NCBI GenBank assembly: GCA_937926265.1
Contig: CALAZS010000250.1
Location: 1 to 13,472, forward strand
Source: an uncultured Gammaproteobacteria bacterium
GTDB lineage: Bacteria > Pseudomonadota > Gammaproteobacteria > Chromatiales > Chromatiaceae
Direction: 5' to 3'
DNA length: 13,472 nucleotides
Shown: positions 6,500 through 13,351 of the stretch, one piece after another
Layout of the letters: the number at the start of each line of letters is the position of its first letter
Position numbering within the stretch: position 1 is the stretch's first letter
Program-made: the position numbers and the translations under genes
The notes under the pieces: generated by a model
The model's input: only the letters and a program-made list of their open reading frames with translations
What the model was told of the DNA's origin: nothing
The model's database searches: none

Positions 6500-7228
6500 A
6501 TGGAAGATCCCAAAGCTATTGAAAATTTTTTGCGTGGTGATGAGCCTGCAGAAACCTATTACAAGGGAATTCCTGCTTATCTTAAAGATACCTATTGGTG
6601 GGCCTATATTCATCCAAAAGCAGTTCGTTTTTTTGAACGCCAATGGCTGGTCAATTTAATTCTTTGGGGAAATTACAACCGGTTAAAAAAGACGCTACTA
6701 AAAGAACTGGTCACGAGTTTTGAGAAAAAAAACCTTCAACTGGCCTGTGTTTATGGAGATTTAACAGAGCAAATAGAATCTACACTTGGCAGTCATGGCA
6801 CGCTGGATGTAATCGATGTTTGCCAGATTCAGTTGGATAACCTCCGGGAGAAATTAGGCCCATCAAAAAAAATCAGTCTTTCACGTCAAGATAGTTCATC
6901 ACTGGAGTTTTCCGATGGTGCTTTTGATACCACTATTTTGTTTTTCTTGTTACATGAACAACCTGAAGAAGTTCGGAATGCAACGCTAAAGGAAGCTTTA
7001 CGGGTAACCTCAAAAGGTGGTCAGGTGATTGTCATTGATTACCACCAGGCATCTCATTGGAATCCTCTTCGCTATGTCATGTCAGTTGTATTTAAACTCC
7101 TTGAGCCATTTGCCCAGGGGTTTGTAAATCAGAATATCAATGATTTATTACCAAAATCACTAAAAGCTTCAGCAGAAAAAAAGACATTTTTTGGAAGTCT
7201 TTATCAAAAAGTGATTATTCGTTGTTAA
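6500..7228 (+). CDS. rquA: RquA, rhodoquinone biosynthesis protein (methyltransferase-fold)
   Basis: A 242-residue protein with the hallmarks of RquA, which turns ubiquinone into rhodoquinone by replacing a methoxy group with an amino group; SAM is reported as the amino donor. Seen: the YWWAYIHP...FERQWLVNLILWGNY region (32-59); LACVYGD (80-86) in place of the glycine-rich SAM motif I of ordinary class I methyltransferases; DVIDVCQIQLDNL (103-115); RQDSSSLEF (129-137); and FFLLHEQPEEVR (148-159). These match the RquA family as I know it rather than UbiE/COQ5. The start is ATG at 6500 with a weak GGTGA (6489-6493). It lies 47 bases after the NapC-type gene on the same strand with no terminator between, so it probably belongs to the anaerobic operon. 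Rhodoquinone has a low redox potential and serves anaerobic respiration. Confidence 0.88.
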   Translation: MEDPKAIENFLRGDEPAETYYKGIPAYLKDTYWWAYIHPKAVRFFERQWLVNLILWGNYNRLKKTLLKELVTSFEKKNLQLACVYGDLTEQIESTLGSHGTLDVIDVCQIQLDNLREKLGPSKKISLSRQDSSSLEFSDGAFDTTILFFLLHEQPEEVRNATLKEALRVTSKGGQVIVIDYHQASHWNPLRYVMSVVFKLLEPFAQGFVNQNINDLLPKSLKASAEKKTFFGSLYQKVIIRC

Positions 7229-7249
7229 ACTTTTCAAAGAGCCTGAATT

Positions 7250-8221
7250 ATGATGCGCAAAACTTTTTTTCATAGCTTGATTTTTCTGGTATCAATATTT
7301 TCCATTAGCCAGCTTCATTCTGCGCCCCCCAAGGATCTGGCTTATCCCCAGGGAAAAATAACTGCCAACGAAATCATAAATCAGGTCTATTTTGTTAATC
7401 ATTTTTATTCAGTTAATAACATCAGTTTTGAACGTGATGCCAAAGGTCATGTGACGACGATGATTTTGAGATCTAAGGGCGAAAAACCCAGTGTCATTGC
7501 TTTCAGGCGATATCTTAATAATGCCTATGCTGATGGTGACATTAAAGCGCGTGATTTAGCTTTATTTGGATCAGGAAATCTCAAAGGTGTACGTATCTTA
7601 CTCACAGAGTATAACGACCCTGATAAACGAAAAACTTACAAAATGTGGTTGCCATCACTGAAGAAAATACAAGGTTTTTCAGAGCCTGAACATGATGCAG
7701 CCTGGAGAGATAGTGATTTCACTTACGGTGATATTTATTTACGTAATCCAGAAGATGAAAAGCATGAGATTTTAGGTGAGCAAAATTTCGAGGATTGTCT
7801 TGGAGCGATGGTTTTCAATCTTGAGGCTTTGAGTAACACCCGCTTAATAAAAAATATTCCCAGTCAGCAATGCGATCATCGTGGAAAAGCAGTATATAGA
7901 GTTAAAAGTTCTACCAAATTTAAAAATTGGTGGTATGACTATCGTGTTAGCTATGTGGATCAGTCCAGTTTTGCCGATTACCGAATTGATTTTTTTAAGG
8001 ATGGAGTTCTGGTTAAACGAATTGATAAGGACTGGGTTCCAATGAGCGATAAAGTTATGAACCTTGCCCAGGATGATCGAGCTATTTTTTGGCGTTATTG
8101 GTATGGCAAGAATTATCAAACCGGACATGAAACGATGATTCATACTTGGCCAGAAGTAGTTCGGTGGAATCATGAGTTGAAAGATGAGCTCTGGACTGAG
8201 CAGTCTTTAACAGGCAATTGA
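7250..8221 (+). CDS. Secreted LolA-like protein (outer-membrane lipoprotein-sorting family)
   Basis: A 323-residue exported protein with a signal peptide of ~24 residues (hydrophobic core, cleavage near LHSA). The segment KMWLPSLKKIQGFSEPEHDAAW followed by SDFTYGDIYLR (145-155) matches proteins annotated as outer membrane lipoprotein-sorting protein (LolA-like, the family I associate with DUF1329-style and RND-linked periplasmic proteins). They have a LolA-type half-barrel and are thought to bind a hydrophobic ligand in the periplasm; no reaction is established. Only two cysteines (C173, C198) occur in the mature part, so it binds no heme c. The start is ATG at 7250, eight bases after AAAGAG (7236-7241). 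It follows rquA by 21 bases, clearly in the same operon; its role with the cytochromes is unknown, perhaps cell-envelope assembly or quinone/lipid handling (speculative). Confidence 0.7.
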   Translation: MMRKTFFHSLIFLVSIFSISQLHSAPPKDLAYPQGKITANEIINQVYFVNHFYSVNNISFERDAKGHVTTMILRSKGEKPSVIAFRRYLNNAYADGDIKARDLALFGSGNLKGVRILLTEYNDPDKRKTYKMWLPSLKKIQGFSEPEHDAAWRDSDFTYGDIYLRNPEDEKHEILGEQNFEDCLGAMVFNLEALSNTRLIKNIPSQQCDHRGKAVYRVKSSTKFKNWWYDYRVSYVDQSSFADYRIDFFKDGVLVKRIDKDWVPMSDKVMNLAQDDRAIFWRYWYGKNYQTGHETMIHTWPEVVRWNHELKDELWTEQSLTGN

Positions 8222-8309
8222 ATTCGGCTACAGCAAGGTTCGACCATTCTCATTTGCAGCATTCGGCGGTAAAATTATCTGGTTGCAGTAATGGCATTGG
8301 AGCCAATCA

Positions 8310-8864
8310 GTGCGAATTCTAGAGAGTAACCGCGTTTACCCGGTACAGATTATTATACTGGCGCTCATTACTCTATTCTCTGCTGGCTGCGCTAAATTTA
8401 CCAAGTATGAATATAGTTCACACGTTTTTCCTCTGGGGGAAGATAACGAGCTTGTCATCTCTACGTTTCCATCATGGTTCCCAAAAGCCAGTAGCCACAT
8501 ACCTTTTTTGTATAAGAATTTACAAGCTCCTCAATCTGTCTATTTTCAATTTTTCGTGCGGGCTGCGGGCACCACTGCTGGCCGTAATCCGAATATTGAA
8601 TCCATTCTTATCCGAAATTTCTCCTATGAATTTCCAGGGCAGACACCAGTGGTATTGATTAAAGACTACTCAGAGGGTTTCTGGCAGCAGGGCCAGGCCG
8701 ATTATGATTCGAAAAAATTGGAGCCGGTACCCTGTTTTGATAGTTGGTATGTTCGAGTGAAGTTTGATCTGGTATTGAATGGAAAAGCCTTCAAAGGTGA
8801 GCACATTTTGTATGCGCAGGAAGTGTCGAAAATGTACCCCCTTTTTTTTGATGCTCTAAAATAG
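8310..8864 (+). CDS. Small outer-membrane-type lipoprotein of unknown function
   Basis: A 184-residue protein with a lipoprotein signal: a hydrophobic segment (12-23) ending in FSAGC, with the lipidated cysteine at residue 27. The +2 residue is alanine, not aspartate, so it should be sorted to the outer membrane. I do not recognise the mature domain; it looks beta-rich, with aromatic residues and one further cysteine (PCFDSWYVRVKFDL). The start is GTG at 8310, preceded by TTGGAG (8298-8302) at a good spacing; the ATG at 8291 is in another frame. It is 88 bases downstream of the LolA-like gene without a clear terminator, so it may be the last gene of the operon. A LolA-like protein next to a lipoprotein is suggestive of a functional pair, but this is only context. 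Confidence 0.68.
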   Translation: MRILESNRVYPVQIIILALITLFSAGCAKFTKYEYSSHVFPLGEDNELVISTFPSWFPKASSHIPFLYKNLQAPQSVYFQFFVRAAGTTAGRNPNIESILIRNFSYEFPGQTPVVLIKDYSEGFWQQGQADYDSKKLEPVPCFDSWYVRVKFDLVLNGKAFKGEHILYAQEVSKMYPLFFDALK

Positions 8865-8913
8865 AAATAATGATTATTGAAGCATGCCTAGTTTGAAACT
8901 CTCATATTTCAAC

Positions 8914-10059
8914 TCAGGAATATTCCATTTCAGCTATACAAACCCGGTTTCGACCACTGGATTTGGCCTCATACAAGGCTTGATCCGAAGCCTTAATTAA
9001 AGAGTCAATATTATAACCTTGATGTTGACATGCTACGCCAAAACTTGCGGTTAATTTCACAATGTCATTCGTAATGGTCACTTCCATGTTTTCGACTTCC
9101 TTTCTGAGGCGTTCGGCTATTTTTTCAGCCTCGTCTAGATCAGTTTTTGGCAGAATTAATACAAACTCTTCACCACCCAGTCTTGCAGCCAAGTCACTTG
9201 CCCTGGGTAAGGTTTTGAGGATTTCAGCAAATGCCTTCAGAACAAGGTCACCAATATCATGCCCATAGGAGTCATTAATTTTTTTAAAGTAATCAATATC
9301 ACAGACAATAGCACTAATCTGGGTTGGCTCACGTTGACTGGCTGCAACTAAATATTCAAGCGCAACGTCTAATCCTCGGCGATTATATAACTCTGTAAGA
9401 GGGTCTTTATGAGCTTGTGCAGCGAAAGAGTCTCGTTCTCGTATAAGCATCATTGTCATAAAACCCAGTGCTACTAGGCTGTAACTGGTTGCAGCACCAG
9501 TAATACCCAGCCCTATAACCGTATCCACATCGGGTTCATAATAAAGATAATAGACTTGAATAAATCCCAAAATCATTGGAATCAGGACAGCCAAGACAAT
9601 TATTTTATGGCCAATGTTTTGACTGTGCTTGTGACATTTAAAACCTACATAACTTAAAATAGACATATGAATCAAAACGTAAACCGTAAATATTTTCAAT
9701 TGGACTTCTAAAGACTCGGACACCACTTCCAAAATAATAAATATCAAATGGGAGCAAACCCATAGAGCACTTCCAACGTTTACTTTGACTTCATCAGTCA
9801 ATATAAATAGAAGTAGTGATGCGCCACTAAAATAAGCTATTGCCAGCCAAGATAAGCTGATGGATAAATTTGCGAGCTCAATCAGCCCGAAAAATAACCA
9901 CCCAGCAAAACCGCCAACAAAATAGAGCTGAAATGACCTTAGTGCTCTAGGAGAGTTATTTTTAGATCCAATTAAATGAGTCGATATTAAGACGCTGATA
10001 GAAATAACAGCAATAGCTGATATTAAAGACCCTGCGTAGAATTCCTGAGGCATTATCAA
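8914..10059 (-). CDS. Membrane-bound diguanylate cyclase (GGDEF domain)
   Basis: It makes the second messenger cyclic di-GMP from two GTP. About 200 N-terminal residues form some seven transmembrane helices, an unclassified membrane sensor; residues ~222-385 (numbered from a GTG at 10077) are a GGDEF domain. The active-site loop is GGEEF (301-305) and the inhibitory I-site RASD (292-295) sits five residues upstream, so the enzyme is probably active and product-inhibited. DPLTELYNRRG and DIDYFKKINDSYGHDIGD are typical. I take the start as TTG at 10059 because AGGAG lies eight bases before it (10072-10068); the longer GTG start at 10077 has no Shine-Dalgarno, and an ATG at 10053 is possible. 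It converges with the cytochrome operon and lies downstream of the PAS-GAF gene on the same strand, 114 bases away. Confidence 0.93.
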   Translation of the reverse strand: MIMPQEFYAGSLISAIAVISISVLISTHLIGSKNNSPRALRSFQLYFVGGFAGWLFFGLIELANLSISLSWLAIAYFSGASLLLFILTDEVKVNVGSALWVCSHLIFIILEVVSESLEVQLKIFTVYVLIHMSILSYVGFKCHKHSQNIGHKIIVLAVLIPMILGFIQVYYLYYEPDVDTVIGLGITGAATSYSLVALGFMTMMLIRERDSFAAQAHKDPLTELYNRRGLDVALEYLVAASQREPTQISAIVCDIDYFKKINDSYGHDIGDLVLKAFAEILKTLPRASDLAARLGGEEFVLILPKTDLDEAEKIAERLRKEVENMEVTITNDIVKLTASFGVACQHQGYNIDSLIKASDQALYEAKSSGRNRVCIAEMEYS

Positions 10060-10161
10060 GGAAATAACTCCTGTCACCTAAAAAGCCAATGAATGATAGG
10101 TTATCGTACCATTATTACAAAACTGAAGACTTTGACTGTTATTTAGCGGTTGATTTCCTGA

Positions 10162-10181
10162 CGACTGGTTTAAATCAGTCG
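10162..10181 (-). promoter_or_regulatory. Palindrome between the PAS-GAF gene and the diguanylate cyclase gene
   Basis: CGACTG (10162-10167) and CAGTCG (10176-10181) are perfect inverted arms around GTTTAAAT, itself almost palindromic. It lies nine bases after the PAS-GAF stop and about 100 bases before the cyclase start. No T-run follows on the minus strand, so it could be an operator for the cyclase gene or a weak transcription end; I cannot decide. Confidence 0.3.
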
Positions 10182-10190
10182 ATAATCTAT

Positions 10191-11651
10191 CTATTTTGGA
10201 TAAACAGATTCCTTGATCTTTTGTTCATCAATTTCCTGTACCGAAGATAGTTGTGTAACCAAAATACTGGCCTGTTTTTTCATTGCATCGAACTTGGCTG
10301 CAACATCCTTGTTAAATGTTGGTTGCCGGTCAATTTCCATTTTAACCAAAGATAACTGGTTGAGAAGGTTATTAAGTATATGCTGTGTACTTTGGACTGT
10401 AGCGCGGAAAATATTTTCTTTTTCTCTTTTTTTCAGCTCATCATTTTCCTTCACTGCTTTTTCCAATTGTTGCATGGTAGTTGACAAGGCCTCATTTTTT
10501 AATTGAAGATCATGCTCCCATTTTTCTTTGGTATTTTTAACCCAGCGAGCATCAATGATTTGACCCAGAGCGGCAATTACGGGTAAAAGCTCTTCCATAA
10601 GAGCCTCATCATAACCTCCAGGTTTATCGGCTAGACCTATTTCCCCAACCAGCCGGTCTCCGAAATATACAGGAATACCCAGGAAAGCTTTTAAAACAGG
10701 GTGTCCTTTGGGAAACCCTGCGCTACGCAAGTCATGCTCCGGGTCGTTTGAAAAAACCGGTTTGCCGGTTTTTACAGCTTCACCCAGTAAGTTATCGAGG
10801 TTTTTAAATTCAAACCCCTGCTTTTTTGTTGTCTCATAAAGATGATTGGTATCTTCATCCCATGATATGTTGCTCAGCGCATATATTTTCAGGAATTTTT
10901 TTTGATCAGCATCTTCCAGCGCTTCTCCGATAAAGCCATATTTACTCTCTGTAAGCGTAAGAAGATGGTCGAGTAATTCCGGATATAGCTTAAATGGGTC
11001 AGGCTGTTTAATAAAACTCGACCTTAAATCATCAATGCATTTTAAAAGACTATTTGCTCTATGGGCCTCTTGAGTCTTTAGCACCTCCATACTAAGAAGC
11101 TGCTCCTTATCTTCAATGGGTAGCAATGAAGTGACATCAGTTAAAAGGCATTTGTAGTTGCCATGTTCTTGATCGAAAAGACAATGAAGGCATAAGTTTT
11201 TTACTTTATCTCCATCCTTAAAAGTGAAATTAAAACGCTCGGCGTTCCCCGATGCACCCGTATGTCGAAGAAAATTTAAAATTGTGCTTTGACGCTCTAC
11301 GCCAAGGTACTTGCTGACCGACATACCGGTAACGAATTTTCGGTCATCTTGTTTCAACAGCTTTAAGGCAGGCAGGTTGATTTCAACAATCGTACCGCTT
11401 TTGTCCAGCACTAAAATACCCGCGGGTGAAAAATCAAACATGGATGCATAGTGTTCGCGTGATACTTCAAGTACCGCCTGGGTATCTTGTAGTTGACGAT
11501 TTTGAATTTCCAGCTCAGTTTGATGAAGTTTCAGGTGATGGATTAAGCGTTTATTTTGAGCAGCATCTTTGCCTATATCCAGTAAAGCGGCATCTCGTTC
11601 ATTCAATAATGTAACGAGTTTCTGGTGACTGTATTGAGTGTAACTTTCCAT
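10191..11651 (-). CDS. PAS-GAF sensor protein ending in a histidine-kinase-like DHp helix, no ATPase domain
   Basis: A cytoplasmic protein of 486 residues without membrane segments. An N-terminal coiled coil (about 15-65) leads into a PAS domain (~66-175, with MFDFSPAGILVLDKSGTIVEIN), then a GAF domain (~211-379, with FLGIPVYFGDRLVGEIGLA near its end), a second coiled coil (~380-428) and a helix pair containing STQHILNNLLNQL (431-443). That last segment looks like the dimerisation/phosphoacceptor helix of histidine kinases with a candidate phospho-histidine H434, but the protein ends about 50 residues later, without the N, G1 and G2 boxes of a HATPase. It may be a phosphotransfer or signal-relay protein working with another kinase, or act on the neighbouring diguanylate cyclase (inference). 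The start ATG has TGGAG eight bases upstream. Confidence 0.82.
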   Translation of the reverse strand: MESYTQYSHQKLVTLLNERDAALLDIGKDAAQNKRLIHHLKLHQTELEIQNRQLQDTQAVLEVSREHYASMFDFSPAGILVLDKSGTIVEINLPALKLLKQDDRKFVTGMSVSKYLGVERQSTILNFLRHTGASGNAERFNFTFKDGDKVKNLCLHCLFDQEHGNYKCLLTDVTSLLPIEDKEQLLSMEVLKTQEAHRANSLLKCIDDLRSSFIKQPDPFKLYPELLDHLLTLTESKYGFIGEALEDADQKKFLKIYALSNISWDEDTNHLYETTKKQGFEFKNLDNLLGEAVKTGKPVFSNDPEHDLRSAGFPKGHPVLKAFLGIPVYFGDRLVGEIGLADKPGGYDEALMEELLPVIAALGQIIDARWVKNTKEKWEHDLQLKNEALSTTMQQLEKAVKENDELKKREKENIFRATVQSTQHILNNLLNQLSLVKMEIDRQPTFNKDVAAKFDAMKKQASILVTQLSSVQEIDEQKIKESVYPK

Positions 11652-11836
11652 AATTGCGACTCCAATTACACATCAAAATCCTTTTTAAAATGAGATTTCA
11701 TTATTTTATTTATGTTGATTATCATTGACGGATAAAAACATAATTCCATTCTATACTTATAGTTTAGCTTATTATAAATAAAATATTATTTTTCAGATCC
11801 AAAATCATGGGTAAAGTGAGTATAAACCTGTCCTTT

Positions 11837-11857
11837 TAGCGTGTTGTTGAAACGCTA
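11837..11857 (+). other. Short hairpin in the gap between two leftward genes
   Basis: TAGCGT (11837-11842) and ACGCTA (11852-11857) form a six-base stem with a nine-base loop, followed on the plus strand by TTTCTT. No rightward gene precedes it, and on the minus strand no T-run follows, so its function as a terminator is doubtful. The rest of the 272-base gap (11652-11923) is AT-rich and presumably holds the promoter of the PAS-GAF gene, but no confident -35/-10 pair can be named. Confidence 0.25.
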
Positions 11858-11923
11858 TTTCTTAAATAAAGATAAGTAATAAAAATCAGTCCTAAAGCGG
11901 TTAGAAATTCCAAAATTTTCTAC

Positions 11924-12340
11924 TTATTTGTTACGGCGTCTTTTTGTTTTAAAATTTGTGATGGCTTTAACAATAGTATCAAGTGGCACATTTTCTAATT
12001 CACCATAGTTGGATGCTGCTTGGGCTACCAGCTTTTCAATATTTTCTACCTGGGAGCTAAATGCTTTTTCTGACGATATTATTTCCTGTAGACCCAGTAA
12101 GCCACCATACTGCACTTTGACTAAGGTGTTATGGGGTACTGTAAGCAAATCATCTTCTAATCCCATCGTAGCCAAAGCTGCTAACTTTATTTGTGTATGT
12201 AGTTTGGTGCATAGACTATGGCTTGACTGTTTTTTACAGGCTATCTCGGATCCTCCTCTACGAATAACTTCATCCGCTTGAGGGCATTGAAAATCTCGCT
12301 TCACCAGTGGTGCTGTGAATGGACACAATAAATCCGGCAT
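11924..12340 (-). CDS. Conserved-looking small protein with four cysteines, unknown function
   Basis: A 138-residue soluble protein with no signal peptide. The N-terminal third contains C6, C19, C35 and C44, in the contexts LLCPFT, DFQCPQAD, IACKK and SLCTKL, a spacing that could bind zinc or an iron-sulfur cluster. The middle (GLEDDLLTVPHNTLVKVQYGGLLGLQ) looks folded and the C-terminus is basic (KTKRRRNK). The sequence gives the impression of a family found in gammaproteobacteria, but I cannot name it and give no function. The ATG start is preceded by TAGG at a spacing of about eight bases. It follows the broken TauE/SafE gene by about ten bases on the same strand, so the two were once probably co-transcribed. 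Confidence 0.6.
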   Translation of the reverse strand: MPDLLCPFTAPLVKRDFQCPQADEVIRRGGSEIACKKQSSHSLCTKLHTQIKLAALATMGLEDDLLTVPHNTLVKVQYGGLLGLQEIISSEKAFSSQVENIEKLVAQAASNYGELENVPLDTIVKAITNFKTKRRRNK

Positions 12341-12349
12341 AATGATTAC

Positions 12350-12740
12350 CTATAATTCTGCTATTAAATACCAGGCCTTCCTTAACAACGAGCCTCCACT
12401 GAGGAACAGTAAAGTCCCAATAACCACTAGTTGTCGCTGATGACTGATACCCAAGTGTATTTTATTTCCAAAATAGAGACCCAGTCCCATCAATGGGAGA
12501 GCCAGTAATATTGAGTTTAGCATGTCATCTTGGAGCAATAAGCCGATTTCATTACACTTTATGTGCATTTTCGTGTGTCGAGTGAGAATCGTAGAAGCAA
12601 TGAAATCCACTACGAGAATTAATGGGACAACAAAGGTCAGAGGAAGAAAGTGTGCTAATAATGGAATAGCTATTAACCCCGAGCCAAAACCGCTAATACC
12701 GCGAATTAGATAAGCAAAGAGAATAATAAAATCTTGAGAA
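12350..12740 (-). pseudogene. Decayed TauE/SafE-family transporter gene
   Basis: The reading frame on the minus strand is open from 12793 down to 12350. From about 12736 it reads FIILFAYLIRGISGFGSGLIAIPLLAHFLPL in hydrophobic blocks, as in the first helix of TauE/SafE sulfite/organosulfonate exporters; near 12575 it continues with TRHTKMH and then jumps to DDMLNSILLALPLMGLGLYFGNKIH and LLFLSGGSLLRKAWY, which look like the last helices of the family. Family members have about 250 residues; here only ~125 remain, so roughly the middle half is missing in frame. No ATG, GTG or TTG precedes the first helix in frame; the only internal start is GTG at 12610, giving an 86-residue remnant. A functional transporter is therefore unlikely. 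Confidence 0.65.
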
Positions 12741-12764
12741 GGATGATACCGAACCTCAGGGTTA

Positions 12765-12787
12765 CAAAATTGTCTTGAACAATTTTG
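12765..12787. repeat. Perfect 9-bp inverted repeat (5-base loop)
   Basis: CAAAATTGT (12765-12773) and ACAATTTTG (12779-12787) around CTTGA. It sits just upstream of the decayed TauE/SafE frame and could be a former operator or promoter-proximal hairpin for it. Confidence 0.45.
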
Positions 12788-12808
12788 AATGACTTAAATA
12801 ACTGGATT

Positions 12809-12861
12809 TCTGAAATTCACGACCAAATCTGGCGAACTTAAATTATTGGGTAAATTTCAGA
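12809..12861. repeat. Spaced 9-bp inverted repeat
   Basis: TCTGAAATT (12809-12817) is the exact reverse complement of AATTTCAGA (12853-12861), with 35 bases between. In an AT-rich gap this may be chance, but it sits between two other perfect palindromes. Confidence 0.3.
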
Positions 12862-12885
12862 CAGAACGATAGCCTATTTTATCAA

Positions 12886-12905
12886 ACATTGAAAAATTTC
12901 AATGT
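12886..12905. promoter_or_regulatory. Near-perfect 20-base palindrome upstream of the small secreted protein gene
   Basis: ACATTGAAA (12886-12894) and TTTCAATGT (12897-12905) flank AA. It lies about 90 bases before the start codon at 12995, a suitable position for an operator. No regulator family could be assigned. Confidence 0.4.
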
Positions 12906-12994
12906 GAATACTTTCTTTTGAATTTAGATTCACTCCATAGCTTTTTGCTAAATGTAATTTCTTTTTTCAGGCAAACCATATTTGGAGACTTCTT

Positions 12995-13201
12995 ATGAAA
13001 CATTTTGCTTTAGTATCACTCTTAGTTTCGGCCATTTTTGTTACTGCCGATATTGTTGCTTCAGAATACATTCCCTGGCATTGGGATGATGAGGCTGTAA
13101 ATGTTAATGCTGGCCAGGAATCACAGATCGAGTTGCAGCAGACAAAATCAATTTCCAAAACGGAGGATGAAGCTGAGCCCTTAAGTGAACTCGGCTGGTA
13201 A
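12995..13201 (+). CDS. Small secreted protein, unknown function
   Basis: A 68-residue protein with a clear signal peptide (residues 1-22, ending IVAS before EYIPWHW). The mature part is only ~46 residues, acidic and without cysteine, with tryptophans at the front (PWHW) and at the very C-terminus (LGW). I do not recognise a family. The ATG at 12995 has TGGAG (12983-12987) at good spacing, which supports it as real despite its length. Upstream palindromes (12886-12905 and others) may regulate it. Confidence 0.6.
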   Translation: MKHFALVSLLVSAIFVTADIVASEYIPWHWDDEAVNVNAGQESQIELQQTKSISKTEDEAEPLSELGW

Positions 13202-13208
13202 GTATTTA

Positions 13209-13242
13209 GAAAAAGAAAACCCCAGCCATTTCTGACTGGGGT
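13209..13242 (-). terminator. Leftward intrinsic terminator
   Basis: ACCCCAG and CTGGGGT (13219-13225 / 13236-13242) form a 7-bp GC-rich stem with a 10-base loop. Read leftward, the stem is followed by TTTCTTTTTC (13218-13209), the expected U-tract. Read rightward there is an A-run before but no T-run after, so it chiefly ends leftward transcripts; it may also protect the 3' end of the small secreted protein mRNA. Confidence 0.7.
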
Positions 13243-13264
13243 CTCAATAGGTTGAAGAATAACC

Positions 13265-13351
13265 TTATTTAGCTTCTGAAGCAGCTGGAGCTACTGGTGA
13301 ATAATAAATAAGATAAACTGATCTGTTAGTTCCGCTTTCAGCAAGGAAGAG
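13265..13351 (-). pseudogene. Possible C-terminal remnant of a leftward gene
   Basis: On the minus strand, the frame between a TGA (13354-13352) and the TAA at 13267-13265 reads 28 codons ending YYSPVAPAASEAK-stop. It contains no start codon, and it stops 23 bases before the stem of the leftward terminator, which is where a gene end would be expected. No homology is recognised. It may be the tail of a frameshifted or decayed gene that once ran in from the right; upstream frames to 13472 also hold stops. Chance is a real alternative. Confidence 0.2.

Noticed and set aside
8866..8912. Small palindromes (AATAAT-G-ATTATT and TTGAAA...TTTCAA) between the convergent genes
   Set aside because: Stems of six A/T-rich pairs and no T-run; too weak to call as terminators.
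11705..11735. Fur-like AT-rich stretch (GATTATCATT) upstream of the PAS-GAF gene
   Set aside because: Only about half of the 19-base Fur consensus is matched; such partial matches are frequent in AT-rich DNA.
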